DNA of 64,000 nt from Rebecca billardiae RCC1528 (taxonomy: Eukaryota > Haptophyta). The first letter of the stretch is position 1; every line of letters begins with the position of its first letter. Below the pieces are notes generated by a model that was given only the letters and a program-made list of their open reading frames with translations, ran no database searches and was not told the origin of the DNA. Positions 31,934 to 41,756 of the stretch are shown one piece after another. The stretch is from positions 62,001 to 126,000 of the forward strand of contig OZ251234.1 in NCBI GenBank assembly GCA_965240325.2, given 5' to 3'. The translations under genes and the position numbers were made by a program.

Positions 31934-33243
31934 ATGAGCGAGAGCAGCTCGCTGCGCTCGCCGCTCTCGGATGGGCTCGACCCTCTCTGCACGGCTCTCC
32001 ACCTCTGGACCCCCGCCGCGGGCGTCAGCTCGCCCGTTGGCCAGCCACACGCGCCGCGGCTGGGCAGCGCGTACCAGGTGGGGGCCCTGCCGGCGCCGAG
32101 CGGCGAGGAGGAGGCGAGCCACGAGCCCACGCCGGGCGTGTGGGAGGAGGAGCCGCCGCGCACATGGACGGACTCGGAGGACACGCGCTTCCGCGAGGGC
32201 GTCCTCCACTTCGGCACTGATTTCCGCCGCATGTGCGCGCAGATGCGCCCGCGCCGCGCGCCGCTGCGCGTGCGCGCGCGGGGCATGCAGGCGGCGGGCG
32301 GGGCACGGCGTGACGCGTCTCCTCGCGCCGAGACTCATGTGCTCCCAACACCCCGCCCCTCCCCGCCCGGCCGCAGCCAACGCCTCCTGCTCCCGGAGCT
32401 GCCGCTGCGCGAGCTGGTGTCTCATTACTACCTCTCCCGGGGCAAGGGCTGGCGGCCCGCAACGCGCCGCGAGTTCGGCGGCGACGGCGAGGCGTTGATT
32501 GGGCACGATGCGGCGCGCAAGCGGTGTGTGCGCGTGGACCCACCGTCGCCCGCCGCCGCCGCCGACGTGCGCCCATGCAGCGCTCGCAGCGCGCGCGCCT
32601 CACCCGCCGTCCCCCGCGCCACCCCTTGCCCGCGCCCCCTTCCCTCCGCAGGGCTCGGCCGTGCGGCACCGTGGGCTGCATGCTGCACGACTACCACGCG
32701 GGCGTGCACCTCTTCGCGGCGGTGGAGGGCAAGCGGAGGAGGCTCCCCAAGCACCCCGGCCCGGCCACCATGCACAGCGCCAAGGCTCCGCGCGCCAGGC
32801 CCGCCTCACCGCCACTGGCGGCGTGCGCGGACGCCGGCGCCGCGTCCCCGCCCCGGGCGCTGCCGCCGGCAGCGCGCAGCCTGAGCCGGGCCAACTCGTA
32901 CGACGACGGCAAGGCGTCCGAGGCGAGCACGCACGAGAACCCGGCCACCGACGCGCGCTGCCTGGCGCAGGCGTCGAGCCCCGACGACGCGATGCCGCTG
33001 GTGCTGTGCGCCGCCGCCTCCGCACTGGACACGCCGCGGCACCGACCCGGCCGAGCGGCGGAGGCGGCGGCGCGGCCGCTGTCCGAACGGCCGGAGCGCG
33101 TGCACACCAAGGGCCAGTGCGGCACCGTCGGATGCCAGCTCAAGGACCGGCACGCGGGCCTGCACCTCTTCGACAAGCCCGCAGGGCCCCGCGTGCGCAT
33201 GCCCTCGGCACGATTGCTGGCAAGCGGAGGCGGCTCAGATTGA
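31934..33243 (+). CDS. SANT/Myb-type protein with two CGTxGC zinc-finger-like motifs
   Basis: Three exons, 31934-32232, 32377-32523 and 32652-33243, give 345 aa with matching phases. Splicing 1 to 2 rebuilds a SANT domain like that of ELM2-SANT proteins (MIER, MTA, CoREST): TWTDSEDTRFREGVLHFGTD, FRRIQRLLLPELPLRELVSH and YYLSRGKGWRP. Splicing 2 to 3 creates KRARPCGTVGCMLHDYHAGVHLF; a second copy near the C-terminus reads QCGTVGCQLKDRHAGLHLF, so the Cys-x4-Cys-x(n)-His-x3-His unit occurs twice and probably binds zinc. No ELM2 domain is visible. A nuclear, chromatin-linked role is inferred from the SANT domain only. Confidence 0.78.
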
Positions 33244-33491
33244 GCCTGCATCAGTTGGCCGTCATGACGATTGGCGGCATCTCACTCACGGGTACACGGA
33301 CTCGGCTGCCGTGCGGAATGCTCTGAATGGCCGCGGCGCGCGCGCGGCTCGCGCGCGCGGAACATAAATCTGAATACGTACATATAGGCTGCTAGTGATG
33401 GTTATATGACCGCGTTCCGCGGTCCGCTTCCGTAGAACCAACGCAGTTAGAGGCCCGCGGTGCACCCTCCGTCGGCCGTCGGCTGTCACTG

Positions 33492-34562
33492 TCAGTCTGA
33501 CATGTGTAACAGTTCGCCTGAGGACTGTCGCCGCGCGGGCCGCGCGCGGGGAAGCGGCCGCTGGGGCGGCGCGCGCGCGCAGGGCGAGAGGCGCCGCGCG
33601 GCGCGGGCCGGCGCGTGCGCGCGTGCGGGCGCACCTGCTTGAGGTGCTCGCGCTGCGCCATGCGCTCGACGACGGGCCGCTGGTCGCTCAGCCGGCGCGC
33701 CTCGTGCCGGCAGAGCGAGAGCGCGCGCCACTCGGCTGCCCCGGCCTGCCGCTGCGCAGCCGCGCACCGAGACCGAGCGAGCGGAGCTCGGGGTGGAACG
33801 AGGCGAGCGGCGCGTCGCGCCTGCCGCCGCGCGTGCGCGCGACTGCTCCACCGCGCCGCCGTGCTCGCCCGCCGCCTCCTCCGCCGCGTCGGCGGCCTCG
33901 AAGACGGCGGCGGCCAGCCAACGGCAGGCTCGGAGCCTGTGCGCGCTCCTGAACCGGCGCCGATCGCCTCGACGGCCGTCTACTCCGCACAGCTGGCTGC
34001 TCGAGCTGCTGCACGGGGCGTCGCGACGAGGGCGCCGCGCGCGCCCAGCGCGTCCGTCGCCGCGTCGCGCAGCGCGTCGCGCTCGGCGTCGCGCTTCGCC
34101 AGCTCGGCGCACAGCGCCTCCGCGCGCACGTGCTGGCATGCACGGCCTGTCTGTCAGTGTCTGTGTGCCTGTGACGCCGCCCATCTGCGCGCGCAGCTCG
34201 GCTGCAGCTCGGCTGCAGCTCGACGGCGGACTCGTCGCGGCTGGCGGCGAGGGTGCGCAACGCGTCGACGGCCGAGGCCTGCAGCCCGGTGATCGCCGCG
34301 TCGACGCGCGCGGCGCATTCCCAGCGCAGCTCCTCGCGCTACGTGGCCGCCGCTTGCGTGCAGCAGTGTCTTGCGAGCGTTCGGGACTGGCTGGCTGCTC
34401 GTCCTCACGCTGCTGCACCTCAGCGCCGCCGTCGACCGAGTTGAGGAGGAGCTCGCGCTCGGCGTCGAGGAGCGAGCTCGCGTGCTCGAGCTCGCCCTTC
34501 AGCTGCGCGAACTCCGGGCGCATCCGGCTCATCTCCGCTGCGTGCTCGGCGCGCTCACTCAT
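33492..34562 (-). CDS. Spliced coiled-coil protein, exon structure partly resolved
   Basis: Coding-like, heptad-rich segments occur on the minus strand in changing frames, separated by stretches with intron-like ends. They are MSERAEHAAEMSRMRPEFAQ with LKGELEHASSLLDAERELLL near 34560-34430; REELRWECAARVDAAITGLQ near 34350-34200; VRAEALCAELAKRDAERDAL near 34130-34000; AAVFEAADAAEEAAGEHGGA near 33915-33850; LCRHEARRLSDQRPVVERMA near 33710-33635; and a last exon 33560-33492 ending SSGELLHMSD after an intron GTGCGCCC...CCCCAG. All are typical of a long alpha-helical coiled coil. Additional 5' exons up to about 35070 are likely (EIAAAGAARS, SSLEEERARASRVRSTL). A decayed gene is the alternative. 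Function unknown. Confidence 0.45.
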   Translation of the reverse strand: MSERAEHAAEMSRMRPEFAQLKGELEHASSLLDAERELLLNSVDGGAEVQQREDEQPASPERSQDTAARKRRPRSARSCAGNAPRASTRRSPGCRPRPSTRCAPSPPAATSPPSSCSRAAAELRAQMGGVTGTQTLTDRPCMPARARGGAVRRAGEARRRARRAARRGDGRAGRARRPRRDAPCSSSSSQLCGVDGRRGDRRRFRSAHRLRACRWLAAAVFEAADAAEEAAGEHGGAVEQSRARAAAGATRRSPRSTPSSARSVSVRGCAAAGRGSRVARALALPARGAPAERPAARRRAHGAARAPQAGAPARAHAPARAARRLSPCARAPPQRPLPRARPARRQSSGELLHMSD

Positions 34563-35074
34563 CCTCGAAGCGTCCGAGCGACAAGCTCGTGAGCGTGCTC
34601 CGGACTCGGCTCGCCCTTGCGCGCTCCTCCTCGAGCGACGAACACGCCCGCGGGCAGGCTGTTGCCCGCCGCCTCCGCCGCGATCTCGCCGCCCCCGCCG
34701 CCGCGATCTCGTCGCGCATGCTTTGCAGCGGGGCGCTGTGGGCGCGCCGTCGGCACGGCCTGGCGACGGACCGGACCGAGCGAGACGCGCGCGACGCCTC
34801 GGGGAGAGCCGGAGCGGAGCGCGAGGGCGAGAGCAGAGCGCGAGGGGGAGACCAGCGGCCGGCCGGCTCCCGCCACCGCGCGCGCACCGCGGCGTACGCG
34901 GCGCCGACACGCACGTCCCCGGTCAGGGCGCCGCAGCGACGAAGCGAACGCGAACGAGCGAGCGAGCAGCTCGAGAGTCGAGGGCCGTCCGTGCTCGGTC
35001 GAATAAGTGAGCGTAGGGCGCCCCGCGCGCGCCTGGCGGCTCCCAGTATCCAACTTATTGCGAATAGGTAGCAA

Positions 35075-36784
35075 AACTTGATCACTTCCAAGTGCCCGTG
35101 TATGGCCTATGTTTCCAGCACCAAGTGATGCATCGGTAAATAACAGCGCGCCGCGCGCGCACGCAGTACGCCGACATGCAGTAGTTGAGGAGGACCCTGA
35201 CCATGCACATCAACATGCACTTTCAAAAGGTTGCGCTTAGGCCCGGTTTGTAGGCGGGTAACTTGTTACGTTTTAACAAGCCGCCATAGGCGCCATTCAA
35301 AGAATCTCGTTTAACATTAGTGCACAGGCGGTTCATCCATCGAGGCAGGCGGGTAATGTGGTTGAACAAGCGCTATTCAAAAGAATATCTTTTAATATTA
35401 TAGGGCGGTTCATCCATCGAGACAGGCGGGTAGGTGTTTAAACAAAGCGCTATTCAGAAGCATCTGGCCTCATAGCTGTTTTCGACCCAAAACAATCAAA
35501 CGTCGCTCGGCAAACTCGTACTCCAGCATACAAGAATGACAAAAATACTCACTTGTTTCACCCCCGGGGTATCTGATCCCACGTCCGTCCATCGACTTAT
35601 GCGGAATGGCGTGGGCGCGCTTATTTCGTCAAGCGCGTAGTTGCTAATGCAGAGCACTATGGGCCAACGTACCCCTCGAAAAAGCGAAAAGTCACCCTCC
35701 AACACCCCTCAAAATCGTCCCCCGTCCCCTTTTCTTTGATCAAAAGATCTTTTTGACGACAACGTAGTGAGGGCCCCCGGCGGGGCTCCACGCTACGCGC
35801 TCCGCCCTACACCGCGGGCCATGATGATGATGATGTTGATTCTACTCATCATCAGAAGGTGCTTCGGAGTCGTGCTGCCTGCTGGTGGCCGCGCGGCCGC
35901 GCCGGCCTGAGGGCTGAGCGGGGCCTGGCGCGGACGCGATGCCTCCTGACACTCACTCAGTGACAGACCCGAGTCCCCGGAGTCCCGGGCCGTACTGTGC
36001 AGTGTTGGATGGCGTCAATCACGCCTTAACCAAGTGTTCAAGTGTTCACGTTAAAACATAGTAAACTGTAGTCCGCCGCCATTGCCTGGCGTGCCACCGT
36101 GGGCGTCACGGTGCAGCCGCCGGGCCGCACGGGGCCGCCACGGGCCGCACGGCGGTCAGTGTACGGGCCGGTTCGTTCATCGTTGGCAGCCATCATGCCG
36201 ATCATCGCAGTATAGACGGGCTGTGAAGGAGCTATAGCTGCTAACCATGTGGCAAGGCGTAGTCCCAGACTCAGTCTCAGAGAATTATCGATTGCATCAC
36301 TCACACTGTATGTACTTCGCGGCATCACTCTGACTCAGCGGTGTGCCCGGGGGCGGCAGCCAACCTTGCTCGTCAGACTCACGACGTGCGGAGGGGGCCA
36401 GACGGAGTATTGGCAGGTCTGCACCCTCGCGCGACATGCCCCAGAGGGCAGCATGGCCGTCTCAAGGGTGATCCATCCTGGCCCCTACATGCCCATCCGG
36501 CCTCTCCCACGCGGCCGAGCTTCATGCGCGTCGGTCGGTCCCACGAGGACGTGGACGTGGGTGGAATGTGGATCGGTGAGAGGGGTGAAACAAGTTTTTT
36601 GTCGAAGGGAAGCTGTCACGCATGCTCACGCGCTCGTGCAGCCGCGCTGACCTGCCTACGCCACGCCCCGGTAACCCGGCCGTGGCGCTGGGCGGACGCG
36701 GGTGGGGCGAGCAAAATGCCCCTTGCCTCGATCCGAAAAGAATGAAAAAAGCAAACGGCTGCTGGGACGGCCAACGATGGCAGG
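35075..36784. other. AT-richer gene-free island
   Basis: About 1.7 kb in which composition falls far below the surrounding GC level. It contains imperfect tandem repeats (separate entry), the palindrome-like TTTGATCAAAAGATCTTTTTGA at 35737-35757, a (ATG)n run near 35820-35835, and GC-rich blocks such as GGCCCCCGGCGGGGCTCC at 35770-35788. No convincing gene is present; the short open frames lack conserved features. It may be an old mobile or repetitive insertion. Confidence 0.55.
35250..35470 (+). repeat. Imperfect tandem repeat, about 75-80 bp unit, nearly three copies
   Basis: Units share the word order GGCGGTTCATCCATCGAG, CAGGCGGGTA, then AACAAGCGCTATTCA followed by an AT-rich tail. Copies begin near 35250 (most diverged, with GGCGCCATTCAAAGAATC), 35329 and 35405. 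Confidence 0.75.
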
Positions 36785-38548
36785 ATGGTGATGCTGCTCA
36801 TTGTCATCACATGGGTGGCTGCGACGCGCTTCATCACTGTGGGCCTCAGCGGCAATGCCACTACCGCCTGGCCCCAGCCGTTCACCGCGAGCATCACGCG
36901 CACCGCCGCGCCGCTGTACGATCCGGCGCGGCCGCACCGCGCGTTTGCGCTTGTTGTGCACGGCCGGATTGGCAAGCTGCTCGGGCCGTCGCGCTTCACG
37001 TCCGACGCGTGCCTGCCATCCAAGCTCGCCCTCACCGTCGCCTCGGCGTCGCACATGGAGCACGTCGTGCGCGCCAACGCGCACAAAGGCGGCGTGGATG
37101 TCTTCGTCCACTCGTGGAACTACGGCCTCGCCACGGCGTTCATCGACAGCCTGTACGGCGACGCGCTCGTCGCGAGTATGCACGAGCCGACGGAGCACCT
37201 GGAGTCCGGCGCGTCGCAGGCGCTCTCCCTCGGCCGCGGCGTGCAGCTCGTGCGCGCGCACGAGCGCGCGCGCGGCTGGCCGTACAGGCTCGTGCTCGGC
37301 GCGCGCATCGACCTGGTCTTTGCCGCGCCCGTCCCGCTGCGCGCGCTCGCGCCTGAGTCGATCTGGCTGCCGACGCACTGCTGCATGCAGAAGCCCAAGG
37401 GCGCGCTCGAGCGCAGCACGGCGCGCAAGGCGTGCGCGCTCAACGACGGCCGCGTCGTCGCGCCGTGCCGCGTCTCCGCGAAGACGTGGAGCCGGCCGAG
37501 CGAGCGCGGCGTGGACCTGGGCTTCTTTGTGCTCGACTGGTGGGCGGCGGCAGACTCTGCCACGCTGGGGGCGTGGCTGGACATCGGCGAGCACTGGGCG
37601 GCGTACAAGTGTCAGCTCGACGCGCGGGGCATCAACAATCGGATGGGCCACGTCACGTGGTCGGTGCTCCTCCACGACGCGCTCAACGCGACCGCGCGCG
37701 TGCGCTTCACGCACCGCGTGCCGAGCGCGTTGGCGCGCCAGCTGCTGCTGCACGGCCACGCGGTGCCGCCGAGCTGCATGGCGGTCCGGGGCGACCCGCT
37801 CGCGCGCACGGGGGAGGAGCTCGTTCGCGAGCTCGCCGGCTGGTCGGACCCACGGCTCGCCGCGCTGCTCGGGCTGCCCGACACCACGTTTGCCCGGATG
37901 GCGACCATGTGCCCTTTGCTGCCCGCCCTCACTGAGGCGGTCGAGGCGGGGCGCGCGCCGCCCGTGTGCTGCTCAAATGGGCGGCGGGACATGTGCACGC
38001 TGGGCGGGCTGCCTCCGGCGCCGAGCGCAGCGGCGTGCACGCAGCGGGCCTCGGCGCGCATGCGCGCATTCGTGCCCGCCGAGCACAGAGCCGTCCTAGA
38101 CCAGAACCGGACCCGCGCCGATGCGGCGCGCTGCTACGACGAGCGCGCGCGCAGGGGCTGGATCAGCGCAGCGCAGCGCCTCCAAGGCATGCCCGTCTCG
38201 GAGGCGTTCGTGCGCGGGCGCGCGGCCATGGAGGCGCTGCGTAACGAGCTGGAGTCGGACGCTGCCGGTGTGCCGCGCCCGTTCGCCCCTCGGCTGCGCT
38301 TCAATGCCGCGTGCGCAGCGCTGCGTGGCCGTGGTGACGCCGAGGCCGGGATGCCGCCGCCGTACCGAGCGGGCGACCTCACGCAGTCGAGTCACTGCAG
38401 GATGCAGCCGCGCGACCGCGCCCACGTGTTCAGCCAGGCGATCAATCAGGCGGCGGAGGAGCAGAAGATGAGGAAGGAGGCGGCCAGGGAGGCAAATGAG
38501 ACGAGGGCGTGCCCAGCAAGCGACGCAGACAGAGCGCAGCAGATATGA
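36785..38548 (+). CDS. Golgi-type II membrane protein, glycosyltransferase-like
   Basis: A 587-aa protein starting with a signal anchor (MVMLLIVITWVAATRFITVG) and followed by a large luminal domain. Between residues about 50 and 260 there is FALVVHGRIGKLL, a GVDVFVHSWN strand, LVASMHEPTEHLES, YRLVLGARIDLVFAAPV and a cysteine-rich CCMQKPKG. This order resembles uncharacterised capsule- and Nod-type glycosyltransferases in which an FVHTW strand is followed by a DxD-like RxDLxF element. I infer a sugar transferase of the secretory pathway but cannot name the substrate. The C-terminal part has several cysteines and ends in a charged helix. No intron is needed. Confidence 0.6.
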   Translation: MVMLLIVITWVAATRFITVGLSGNATTAWPQPFTASITRTAAPLYDPARPHRAFALVVHGRIGKLLGPSRFTSDACLPSKLALTVASASHMEHVVRANAHKGGVDVFVHSWNYGLATAFIDSLYGDALVASMHEPTEHLESGASQALSLGRGVQLVRAHERARGWPYRLVLGARIDLVFAAPVPLRALAPESIWLPTHCCMQKPKGALERSTARKACALNDGRVVAPCRVSAKTWSRPSERGVDLGFFVLDWWAAADSATLGAWLDIGEHWAAYKCQLDARGINNRMGHVTWSVLLHDALNATARVRFTHRVPSALARQLLLHGHAVPPSCMAVRGDPLARTGEELVRELAGWSDPRLAALLGLPDTTFARMATMCPLLPALTEAVEAGRAPPVCCSNGRRDMCTLGGLPPAPSAAACTQRASARMRAFVPAEHRAVLDQNRTRADAARCYDERARRGWISAAQRLQGMPVSEAFVRGRAAMEALRNELESDAAGVPRPFAPRLRFNAACAALRGRGDAEAGMPPPYRAGDLTQSSHCRMQPRDRAHVFSQAINQAAEEQKMRKEAAREANETRACPASDADRAQQI

Positions 38549-38857
38549 CGCGCGATCGAACGAAGCCGATGGCGTCATCGCCATCGGGCGCGCCAGGCCC
38601 AGCCCGCAGCCGCGCCGCGGACGACGACCCGCCTGTCGACCCGGTCCCGGATCATCAGCAGCAGACGACTACGCGCAGCCTTGACGAATCATATATCGCG
38701 ATCGTCATCGTCGTCGTCGTCAGCGCGCAGCATATGCTGCGCTGCTGATGTGCTGCTGCCATGATGACGACTGCTGCCATTGATGATGATGATGCGCGCA
38801 ATATTCTCTCTCTCTCTCTCTCTGACTCTATGCGCGCCTGCGCTCCGCGTGCTCGCG
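38549..38857. other. Convergent spacer with CT microsatellite
   Basis: Holds (TC)n at 38805-38823, repeated GTCATCGTCGTC near 38702-38722 and GATGATGAT near 38780-38795. No gene is seen. Confidence 0.65.
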
Positions 38858-41137
38858 TCACTGCACCGCGCACGCCGCGCTGCCAGGTTCCAAGCCGCCG
38901 CCCTCGGCCGCTGGCGCGCCCGCCGCGGGCTTGGCGTCCGCGCTCAGCTCCATCAGCCACGCGAGCTCCTTGTCCCCCTTGAGCGCCTCGTACCGCGCGC
39001 GCACGTCCGCGGCGCGCGTGAGCACGGGCACGTCCGAGCCGTGCGGCGCGCGGAAGGTGTGGTCAAACGGCGTGCGCGGCGCGGGCTTGACGACCGCGCT
39101 GGCTGGGCGCAGCCCGGCGGCCTCGGCGAGCTCGGCCCACGCGTCGTCGTCGTCGCCATCCGCGCCGGGCGCGCCCGCGCCGCGCTCCGCCTCCTCCTGC
39201 GCGCTCGCCAGCTGCAGCTCGCGCGCGCGCTGCGCCACCTCCGCGCTGAGCGGCCGCTCGTGTCCGTCCTCCTCCGCCTCCACGTTGTGCCGCAGCGCCG
39301 TGAACGTGTCGGGCCGCAGCCGCACGCTCTCGAGCGCGTTGAGGGTGAAGGTGTTGCTCGTGATGCGCCCGCCGGCGGAGTGCTCGACGAACACGCCCGC
39401 GCCCGCGTTGCGCGACACCGTGTTCCCCTCGATCACCGGCGCGGCGCCCGACTTGACGACGATGCCGGCCGCGTCCGCGTCCGAGTGCACCTTGTGCCGC
39501 CCGCGCGAGCGGTGCGCGCCGCCGCGCCCGTTGCCCGCAATCACGTTGCGGGCGATCAGCGCGGTGCAGCCCTCGCCGACGAGCATGCCCGAGAGGCGCC
39601 CGTCCTTCATCGCGTTGTCCGTGACGTGCGCGCTCGCGCCGCCGCGCAGCTCGACGCCCGGCCCGTGGTTGGCGGTCAGCTCGTTGGCGCGCAGCGACGC
39701 GCGCGTGCGCGAGCCCCGCACGAGCACGCCCGCGCCGCCGTTGGCGCGGATCACGTTGGCTGCGAGGGTGGCGGCGGCGGCGTGGCAGAGCTCGACGCCG
39801 TGCTGCGTGCACGAGCGGATCGTGTTGTGCCGCACGATCGGCCGCGCGCCGCCCTGCGCCAGCACGCCCACCTGCACGCAGCGGCTGAGCTCGCAGCGCT
39901 CGAGCAGCGCCTCAGAGCCGCGCGAGAGCTCCACGCCTGCGAGCGCGCACGTGCCGACCGAGTTGGCGCGCAGCGCGGGCTGCAGCGGGCCGGCGCCGGC
40001 GCAGAGGATGCCCACGCGGCAGCCGAGGATCGTGTTCCGCTCGACCAGCGCGCCGCGCATCACCAGCGGCCCACCCCCCGCGCTGCCGCCCTGCGCCCCC
40101 GCGCCGCCCGCGCCGCCCGCGCCGCCATCGCCGCCCTCGCCGCCCTCGGCTGCGGGCGCGGCTTCCCCCAGCCCAGGCGGCAGCTCCGGCGGCTCGGCGA
40201 CCTCGTGCGCCGCGCTGCTCTGCGAGCCGGGGCGCTCGCCCGTCGGTGGGCGCTCGGCGTCGACCGAGGCGTACACCTCGATCCCCGTCGAGCCGATCCC
40301 CTGGAAGTGCGACTGCGTCACGCGCACCGCTGCCGAGCAGCCGACCAGCACGCACGCCGGGCCTGCGAGCTTGGTGCCCTCGTGGGAGAAGGCGCACCCG
40401 ACCACGGAGCCCGCCATCGGCGCGCGGAGCTCGACGCCGGCGATGGCGTACGCGCCGATCTTGGTATCGGCGACGTGCACCTCCGACGCGCCCGACGAGC
40501 GCACGCCCACGCCGCGCCCGCCCTCGAGCGCGCACCGCTGCACGAGCGCGCTCGCGCCCTCGGAGCACACCACCGCCGCGTGCGCCGTGTGCCGCACCGT
40601 GCTGTCGACCAGCGTGGTCTTGCCGCCGGCGCAGACGACGCCGATGTGCGCCGGGCCGATGGTGCAGCGCTCGAGGTGCGCCCCCGACAGCGCGTTCACC
40701 CGCACGCACAGCCCCGCCTTCTCGTCCGCGGCCAGCGTGCACGACTCGAGCGCCACCCGGCCCGCGAACACCTCGACCGTCGGCTTGCCGGCCGAGCCGA
40801 TGAGCGTGATGTGCACCATGTGCACCGTCATGTCCGAGATGGTGTGCATGGGGTCGGCCTCGTCCGAGAAGTGCCACTTGCCCGACGGCCGCATGCTGTG
40901 CTGCGCGGACACCACGTCCAGCGCGCCGGCGGTGACCGCGACGGCGGTGAGCTCGACCGGCCCGCGCTTGCCCGAGCCGTACTTGCCGCTCTCGTCGCCG
41001 ACGAGGGTGATGGGCTTGTTGAGCGTGAGGCGCTCCTCGTACCGCCCCGGCGTGATGAAGATCTTGTCCCCCGCCACCGCCACCCGCACGGCCTCCGCCA
41101 CCGTCGGGCACTTCCTCGACGGCACGAAGAGCGGCAT
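38858..41137 (-). CDS. Parallel beta-helix (PbH1/CASH) repeat protein
   Basis: A 759-aa protein starting MPLFVPSRKCPTVAEAV; in-frame Mets exist up to 41239. The N-terminal CPTVAEAVRVAVAGDKIFIT, then PGRYEERLTLNKPITLVGDE, is the usual opening of right-handed beta-helix proteins. More than twenty short PbH1 coils follow, for example NTILGCRVGILCAG, CELSRCVQVGVLAQG, NTIRSCTQHGVELC, NVIRANGGAGVLVRG and NTVSRNAGAGVFVEH. This architecture occurs in FBXO11- and SHCBP1-like proteins and in polysaccharide-modifying enzymes. No F-box, signal peptide or catalytic triad could be identified. A Gly/Ala loop (about residues 325-345) interrupts the helix, and the C-terminal 130 residues are acidic and helical. 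A binding or scaffold role is inferred. Confidence 0.82.
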   Translation of the reverse strand: MPLFVPSRKCPTVAEAVRVAVAGDKIFITPGRYEERLTLNKPITLVGDESGKYGSGKRGPVELTAVAVTAGALDVVSAQHSMRPSGKWHFSDEADPMHTISDMTVHMVHITLIGSAGKPTVEVFAGRVALESCTLAADEKAGLCVRVNALSGAHLERCTIGPAHIGVVCAGGKTTLVDSTVRHTAHAAVVCSEGASALVQRCALEGGRGVGVRSSGASEVHVADTKIGAYAIAGVELRAPMAGSVVGCAFSHEGTKLAGPACVLVGCSAAVRVTQSHFQGIGSTGIEVYASVDAERPPTGERPGSQSSAAHEVAEPPELPPGLGEAAPAAEGGEGGDGGAGGAGGAGAQGGSAGGGPLVMRGALVERNTILGCRVGILCAGAGPLQPALRANSVGTCALAGVELSRGSEALLERCELSRCVQVGVLAQGGARPIVRHNTIRSCTQHGVELCHAAAATLAANVIRANGGAGVLVRGSRTRASLRANELTANHGPGVELRGGASAHVTDNAMKDGRLSGMLVGEGCTALIARNVIAGNGRGGAHRSRGRHKVHSDADAAGIVVKSGAAPVIEGNTVSRNAGAGVFVEHSAGGRITSNTFTLNALESVRLRPDTFTALRHNVEAEEDGHERPLSAEVAQRARELQLASAQEEAERGAGAPGADGDDDDAWAELAEAAGLRPASAVVKPAPRTPFDHTFRAPHGSDVPVLTRAADVRARYEALKGDKELAWLMELSADAKPAAGAPAAEGGGLEPGSAACAVQ

Positions 41138-41756
41138 GCCGCCGGGGCAAAGCCGCCGTTTCTCACGCGCCCACGCCCAGCCGGTCAAGCCCCTTACGCT
41201 GCTGCAGTGATCCGACGACGTTTCATTTCTGTGCTTCACTGCTTCGTTCTCGTCTTTTTCGCGCGCTTCATCGAGTTTCGTCGTGCTGGCTGCCCGCCTG
41301 GCTCCAGAGTCCAGTGTGGCATCCTCGTCCGTCTACCACAGTATTCGAACTGTATTTGTCCTTAATGAACTAGCTGCAGTACAGTCTACACCTCCAAGTT
41401 CGTCTGCTATATAGAGTACATGCGTGGTGTCAGTCGTGTCGACATCATCATCATGCGCGGCAGGCGGAGCGCCCGCGGAGCCGCGCAACGGACGACGCAG
41501 ATTGCCGATGACGGGTGATATAAGACTGCCGCTGGCAATCGCGCAGCGTTGCAATCATTGGTTGGTAGTCGTGACTCCACCGGGCCACATCGCTCAGCCG
41601 CCGAGTGATGATGACGGCTGCTCACAGCTCTGAGCTCAGTCACGGCACGGCTCAGCTCAGCGTCACGCCGAGGGTGGCCCGTCGCGCCGCACAGCGGCTC
41701 GACGCCAGCGGTAAGGCTGTGAGGATGCGCGCGCAGCACACGGCTATCTCAGCCAC
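41138..41756. other. Spacer between two minus-strand genes
   Basis: 5' flank of the beta-helix gene and 3' flank of the Psb28 gene. AT-richer around 41335-41440, with no supported gene. Confidence 0.5.

Noticed and set aside
35100-35130. TATGGCCTAT-containing word resembling the transposon end at 4655
   Set aside because: Only about ten bases match, with no paired inverted copy or TA flanks; treated as chance.
38780-41365. Open frames of 861 and 759 codons on the plus strand opposite the beta-helix gene
   Set aside because: Antisense shadows; the minus strand shows regular PbH1 coils that these frames merely mirror.
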